The notes under the pieces: model-generated
What the model was told of the DNA's origin: nothing
Database searches by the model: none
What the model saw: only the letters and a program-made list of their open reading frames with translations
DNA from: RGIG4097 sp964550635
GTDB taxonomy: Bacteria > Bacillota > Clostridia > Christensenellales > CAG-917
Assembly: GCA_964550635.1 (NCBI GenBank)
Contig: CAZJZV010000026.1
Coordinates: 1-17,226, forward strand
Direction: 5' to 3'
Length of the DNA: 17,226 nucleotides
Part shown: piece by piece, positions 13,570-17,226 of the stretch
How positions within the stretch are numbered: the stretch's first letter is position 1
Layout: each line of letters opens with the position of its first letter
Made by a program: the position numbers and the translations under genes

Positions 13570-16500
13570 CTATTTTGTATTTTGGGTATATTCTGATATT
13601 GTCTTAGATATATGATAAAATAAATCCGACAATTTGTTAAATAATTCTTCAAAATTTAAATACGAATTGTTGAAAATTAATACAAACTCTCCGTCTTTAC
13701 AAGCCTTTGGGAGTTTTACCATCTTAATATTTCTTTTTATATCAAATGGTAATTTGCTCAAAATTATTCTGTTCTCAGCCGCGGAATATTCCGAATATAT
13801 CCTTATTCCTCCTGCTGTTTCCCGCACTGATGTTATTCCTGCTTGTGTTGCTGACATTTTGAGTTTGATTAATTTTATGAGATTTTCAACCGGTTCTTCC
13901 AGTTTTGAAAATCTATCTTTCCATTCACATACAATTTCATCAAGTTCCTTTGGTGTCGTTGCTTCAGAAATGCGCTTATATTCAAGCATTTTTTGTTCTT
14001 TTGAACCGACCCATTCATCAGGAATGAAAGCGGTAACATTTATATCAACTACTGATGATTTGAATTTGTGTTCCTTGATGTCCTGCATTTCTTTTACTGT
14101 TTCATCAAGCAACGAACAGTATGTGTCAAATCCTACCGATACCATTTTACCATGCTGTTTTGTCCCTAAAAGATTTCCTATCCCACGAATTTCTATATCT
14201 CGTAAAGCAATTTGATAACCGCTTCCAAATGTCGTAAACTCTTTAATTGCGTGTAATCGCTTTTGTGCATCTTCCGTTAATTGTTTATTCTGCTTATAAA
14301 GACAGTAACAGTACGCTTGTCTGTCTGTTCGTCCCACTCGTCCTCTGAGTTGATATAGTTGCGCAAGTCCAAATCTGTCTGCATCGTGAATAATCATTGT
14401 ATTTGCGTTCTTGATGTCTATTCCCGATTCAATAATTGCACTACAAAGCAGAATATCATATTGCCCATCTCGAAATTCACACATTATTTTTTCTAACTTT
14501 GAACCGTCTGTTTTTCCGTGCGCAACGGCTATTCTTGCGTTAGGAACAAGCTTTTGCAAATATTCCGCAAATTCAAAAATTGTTTCAACTCTGTTGTATA
14601 AATAAAAAACCTGTCCGTCACGTTCTATTTCGTAATTAATTGCATTTTTAACAATATCTTCTTTAAATTCGCTTACAAAAGTTTTAACAGGTAATCTCTC
14701 AGTCGGTGCTGTCGCAATTACACTTATATCCCGTATCCCCGATAATGACATGTATAATGTTCTCGGTATTGGAGTTGCCGACATATTCAAAACATCAATG
14801 TTTTTCTTCATCATTTTGAATTTTTCTTTATGATTAACTCCAAATTTATGTTCCTCATCAATTACAAGCAGACCTAAATCTTTGAAAACCACGTCGTCCT
14901 GTAAAAGTCTGTGTGTTCCGATTACTATATCTATTTCTCCCGTCGCTATTTTTTCTATGCTTTCCCTGATTTCTTTATTAGTTTTAAATCTCGATAAAAC
15001 GGCTATCCTTATCGGAAAAGGTTTAAATCTTTCACAAGCGGTGACAAAATGCTGCATTGCCAAAACTGTTGTCGGAACTACCATTGCGGCTTGTTTCCCC
15101 GACATTACCGCTTTGAAAATTGCTCTTAGAGCTACTTCTGTCTTTCCAAAACCTACATCTCCGCATATAAGTCTGTCCATCGGGCGGTCAAGTTCCATAT
15201 CAGATTTAGTTTCATTAATCGCTTTCATCTGGTCAGGTGTTTCGGTATATGGAAAAGCTGATTCCATTTCATATTGCCAAACTGTATCTGCTTCAAAAGA
15301 ATATCCGTCCGTTGTTTTCCGCCCTGCATAAAGTTTTAATAGCTGTTTTGCTACATCTTGAATATCTTTTTTTACTCTCGTTTTAATATTTGTCCAATCG
15401 GCTCCGCCCATTTTTGATAACGGCGGTTTTATCGCTCCGGATCCCTTATATGTACACAATAATCCGATTTGCTCCGCCGGCATATATAGTTTATCTTTTC
15501 CGGCGTATTCTATCGTCAAATAATCCTTATATTCATTATCAAATTCCAGTTTCGATAATCCCTTGAAAATACCTATTCCGTGTATCTCGTGTACAACGTA
15601 ATCATCAACCTTTATTTCACTAAATTCCTCCGCTCTCTTTTCTCGTCTGTATTTTCGCTTGGCAACCGTTACTTCCGTTGAACGCTTGTTGAAAAGTTCT
15701 TTATCCGTTAAAATTACCAGTTTTAAAAACTTTATTATGCTTCCGCCAAATGCCGTGTTATTTGTAAAATATACTTCCGCTGTCCGCTCAAAATCTGATG
15801 AAAACGGTATCTCAAATTCTTTTAAAATTTCTTTTACTCGTGCTTCGTAATCTGTTGCAATTATTATTTTGAAACCTTCTTCTCTCTTCTTTTCAATGTA
15901 TTCCGCAACATCAATTAATTTCCCTGAAAATAAAGGTGTAAGTTCTGTTTCCGCCTCGACTATCTTCACATTTGCAGTTTCTTCAGAAAGTAAATTTTCA
16001 AAATAAATTTTATTTCTGTTCGCTGTTGTCTTTATAAAATCTTCATACCGTGTGTGTGAAAATTCTTCAAGCGGTAATGTCTGCGGTAATTTTAAATTTT
16101 CAAAATAATGCTTTTTAAAATTTTCGTCAATTTGATGATATTTGTTTTTTAGTTCGTTATATTCATCAAAAATTATTGTAAAATCTTTCGGCAAAAGTTC
16201 TAAAACTGTTTTTAATTCCGGATTTAAAATACTTTCATAATAATCTATTCCGTCAAAATTAAGATTTTCTTTGGCTTGTTCTATAATCTCTTCGTATTTA
16301 TTTTCAAAAAATACCTTTTCCTCTAAACTAAATGTTTTCAACAAATTTTTAAAATTTTTCAAATAATACTTTTCAAAATCTTCAATGTTGCTTTTTGTTC
16401 GTAAAAATTTGCTGGCAGGAACTATAGTCGCTTTATCCGTCTTATTTATGCTCCTCTGTGTTTCTGCGTCAAAATACCTTAAATCGGTTATTGTATCTCC

Positions 16501-17076
16501 CCAAAGTTCTATTCTTAACGGGTTTTTATCCAACGAATAAATATCCGTTGTGTCGCCTCGAACACTAAATTCCCCTGCATCGGCAACCGTTATAACTTTT
16601 TTATATCCGAATGTAATCAGTTTTTCTGCCAATTCTTCTACATTAATGTCGTCATTTACCTTTAATTCTATTGAATTTTTTTCAAAAAATTTCTGTGTCG
16701 GAAATTTTTCAAAACAAGCCCTCAACGGTACAATAATAAAATTTTTATCAGAAAAATTATTTAAAATTGAATTTTGTTCTGTGTATTTGTATATGTCAGG
16801 AATGTTTGCATCATACAAAACACTTTCTTGATAAGGGAAAATTACTGCTTTCTGCCCAAATAATCGCTTTAAATCATTTTTGTATTTAAGTGCCGTCTGC
16901 TCCGTATCAACAATAAGCAAGATTTTTTTGTATTTTGAAATCATATTTATTAAAAAAATCTTGCCTAATGAACTTATGCAAGATATTGCATAAGACTTTC
17001 CGCTTTCCGTCAAAGCTTTTATTTTTCCTGAAAATTCAAAATTTTCAAAATTTGTTTTATTAATCTCTATTGGCAT
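13570..17076 (-). CDS. mfd: Transcription-repair coupling factor
   Basis: Mfd removes RNA polymerase stalled at DNA damage and recruits UvrA. The 1168 residues are full length. In order (numbered from the upstream TTG; subtract 7): the UvrB-like N-terminal region without a working ATPase (about 20-350, with GEFSVRGDTTDIYS at 175-188), a linker domain, the CarD-like polymerase-binding domain (about 496-560, DYVVHEIHGIGIFKGL), then the helicase with Walker A GDVGFGKT (646-653), DEEH (747-750), SATPIPRT (773-780), and motifs V-VI with ESGIDI and QLRGRVGRTDR (890-926). The RecG-like TRG region with RGIGNLLG follows (971-978), then the C-terminal autoinhibitory domain. I chose ATG 17076. The TTG at 17097 has no ribosome binding site and overlaps a candidate -10. 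The isomerase gene follows 10 bases downstream. Confidence 0.97.
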   Translation of the reverse strand: MPIEINKTNFENFEFSGKIKALTESGKSYAISCISSLGKIFLINMISKYKKILLIVDTEQTALKYKNDLKRLFGQKAVIFPYQESVLYDANIPDIYKYTEQNSILNNFSDKNFIIVPLRACFEKFPTQKFFEKNSIELKVNDDINVEELAEKLITFGYKKVITVADAGEFSVRGDTTDIYSLDKNPLRIELWGDTITDLRYFDAETQRSINKTDKATIVPASKFLRTKSNIEDFEKYYLKNFKNLLKTFSLEEKVFFENKYEEIIEQAKENLNFDGIDYYESILNPELKTVLELLPKDFTIIFDEYNELKNKYHQIDENFKKHYFENLKLPQTLPLEEFSHTRYEDFIKTTANRNKIYFENLLSEETANVKIVEAETELTPLFSGKLIDVAEYIEKKREEGFKIIIATDYEARVKEILKEFEIPFSSDFERTAEVYFTNNTAFGGSIIKFLKLVILTDKELFNKRSTEVTVAKRKYRREKRAEEFSEIKVDDYVVHEIHGIGIFKGLSKLEFDNEYKDYLTIEYAGKDKLYMPAEQIGLLCTYKGSGAIKPPLSKMGGADWTNIKTRVKKDIQDVAKQLLKLYAGRKTTDGYSFEADTVWQYEMESAFPYTETPDQMKAINETKSDMELDRPMDRLICGDVGFGKTEVALRAIFKAVMSGKQAAMVVPTTVLAMQHFVTACERFKPFPIRIAVLSRFKTNKEIRESIEKIATGEIDIVIGTHRLLQDDVVFKDLGLLVIDEEHKFGVNHKEKFKMMKKNIDVLNMSATPIPRTLYMSLSGIRDISVIATAPTERLPVKTFVSEFKEDIVKNAINYEIERDGQVFYLYNRVETIFEFAEYLQKLVPNARIAVAHGKTDGSKLEKIMCEFRDGQYDILLCSAIIESGIDIKNANTMIIHDADRFGLAQLYQLRGRVGRTDRQAYCYCLYKQNKQLTEDAQKRLHAIKEFTTFGSGYQIALRDIEIRGIGNLLGTKQHGKMVSVGFDTYCSLLDETVKEMQDIKEHKFKSSVVDINVTAFIPDEWVGSKEQKMLEYKRISEATTPKELDEIVCEWKDRFSKLEEPVENLIKLIKLKMSATQAGITSVRETAGGIRIYSEYSAAENRIILSKLPFDIKRNIKMVKLPKACKDGEFVLIFNNSYLNFEELFNKLSDLFYHISKTISEYTQNTK

Positions 17077-17096
17077 ATTATTTTTTCTCGTTATCA

Positions 17097-17125
17097 ATAT
17101 TACTTTATAAAAATTTCTCTTTCAA
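17097..17125 (-). promoter_or_regulatory. mfd: Possible promoter of mfd
   Basis: On the minus strand TTGAAA (17125-17120) and TAATAT (17102-17097) are 17 bases apart. The RNA would start about 14 bases before the ATG at 17076. The -10 matches only four of six, so this is tentative. Confidence 0.3.
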
Positions 17126-17172
17126 CTTTTTGAATATATCCTTTTTTTGACACAATTGATATTGCAGAATAT

Positions 17173-17201
17173 TTGTTAACTTTTATTAAGAAAGATATAT
17201 A
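17173..17201 (+). promoter_or_regulatory. Possible divergent promoter for a gene beyond the right edge
   Basis: TTGTTA (17173-17178) and TATATA (17196-17201) are 17 bases apart on the plus strand. An AAAGAGAG stretch near 17218-17225 could be a ribosome binding site for a gene starting just outside the window. In such AT-rich sequence chance matches are common. Otherwise I see nothing in 17126-17226. Confidence 0.25.
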
Positions 17202-17226
17202 CAAAAAGACAATTTTTAAAGAGAGA

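Noticed and set aside
13192..13596. Plus-strand open frame of 134 codons antisense to the isomerase gene
   Set aside because: It mirrors a Lys/Asn-rich gene in an AT-rich genome, which easily leaves long hydrophobic antisense frames. No family features are seen.
13634..14215. Plus-strand open frame of 193 codons antisense to the mfd C-terminus
   Set aside because: Length alone is not enough. The translation is low-complexity, Ser/Phe/Ile-rich antisense sequence opposite a conserved gene.
17077..17097. TTG start that would add seven residues to Mfd
   Set aside because: It has no ribosome binding site and overlaps a candidate -10 element. ATG 17076 gives the more normal protein.
1..17226. CRISPR arrays, tRNA or rRNA genes, insertion sequences, prophage or integrase genes
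   Set aside because: I looked for repeated spacers, cloverleaf-like segments, transposase motifs and terminal repeats on both strands and found none.

Overview
The window reads as ordinary chromosome from an AT-rich (about one third GC by eye), diderm, probably anaerobic bacterium. The Gram-negative envelope is shown by four adjacent lipid A/fatty-acid genes (lpxD, lpxC, fabZ, lpxA), an ADP-heptose adenylyltransferase and a lipoprotein peptidyl-prolyl isomerase. The clostridial-type EtfBA pair suits an anaerobe. Base composition, gene content and the lpxD-lpxC-fabZ-lpxA order would fit a gut lineage such as the non-photosynthetic cyanobacterial relatives (Gastranaerophilales/Melainabacteria). 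That placement is inference; no marker here proves it. The genes read with the standard bacterial code.

Layout. (1) Bases 1-1622 are accessory-looking: the C-terminal end of a DpnII-family (GATC) restriction endonuclease, a small acidic protein with five CxC motifs, and, convergent to it across a shared terminator, a two-repeat membrane permease of the putative manganese/arsenic efflux type. (2) Bases 1733-7492, plus strand, are a tight five-gene run: nadB, nadC, etfB, etfA and an SLC45/GPH-like MFS transporter, ending at a strong bidirectional terminator (7521-7551). (3) Bases 7556-17076, minus strand, transcribed right to left: mfd, a SurA/PrsA-like lipoprotein isomerase, rfaE2, then lpxD-lpxC-fabZ-lpxA, and last a membrane-anchored SGNH-hydrolase-like protein. 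Hairpins split this strand into probable sub-operons: mfd with the isomerase, rfaE2, the lpx cluster, and the SGNH gene.

How the parts work together. NadB and NadC make nicotinate mononucleotide from aspartate-derived iminoaspartate (nadA is not here). EtfBA is a soluble FAD electron carrier with no dehydrogenase beside it. LpxA, LpxC and LpxD are the first three enzymes of lipid A synthesis, and FabZ works on the same hydroxyacyl-ACP pool. RfaE2 feeds heptose to the LPS core. The isomerase probably helps fold exported envelope proteins. Mfd couples DNA repair to stalled transcription.

The most notable observation is a strong shortage of GATC. I count 10 sites in 17.2 kb by eye, none between 610 and 6907, in a window that carries the end of a GATC-cutting enzyme. 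I see no CRISPR array, tRNA, rRNA or insertion sequence. No gene-free stretch exceeds 300 bases.
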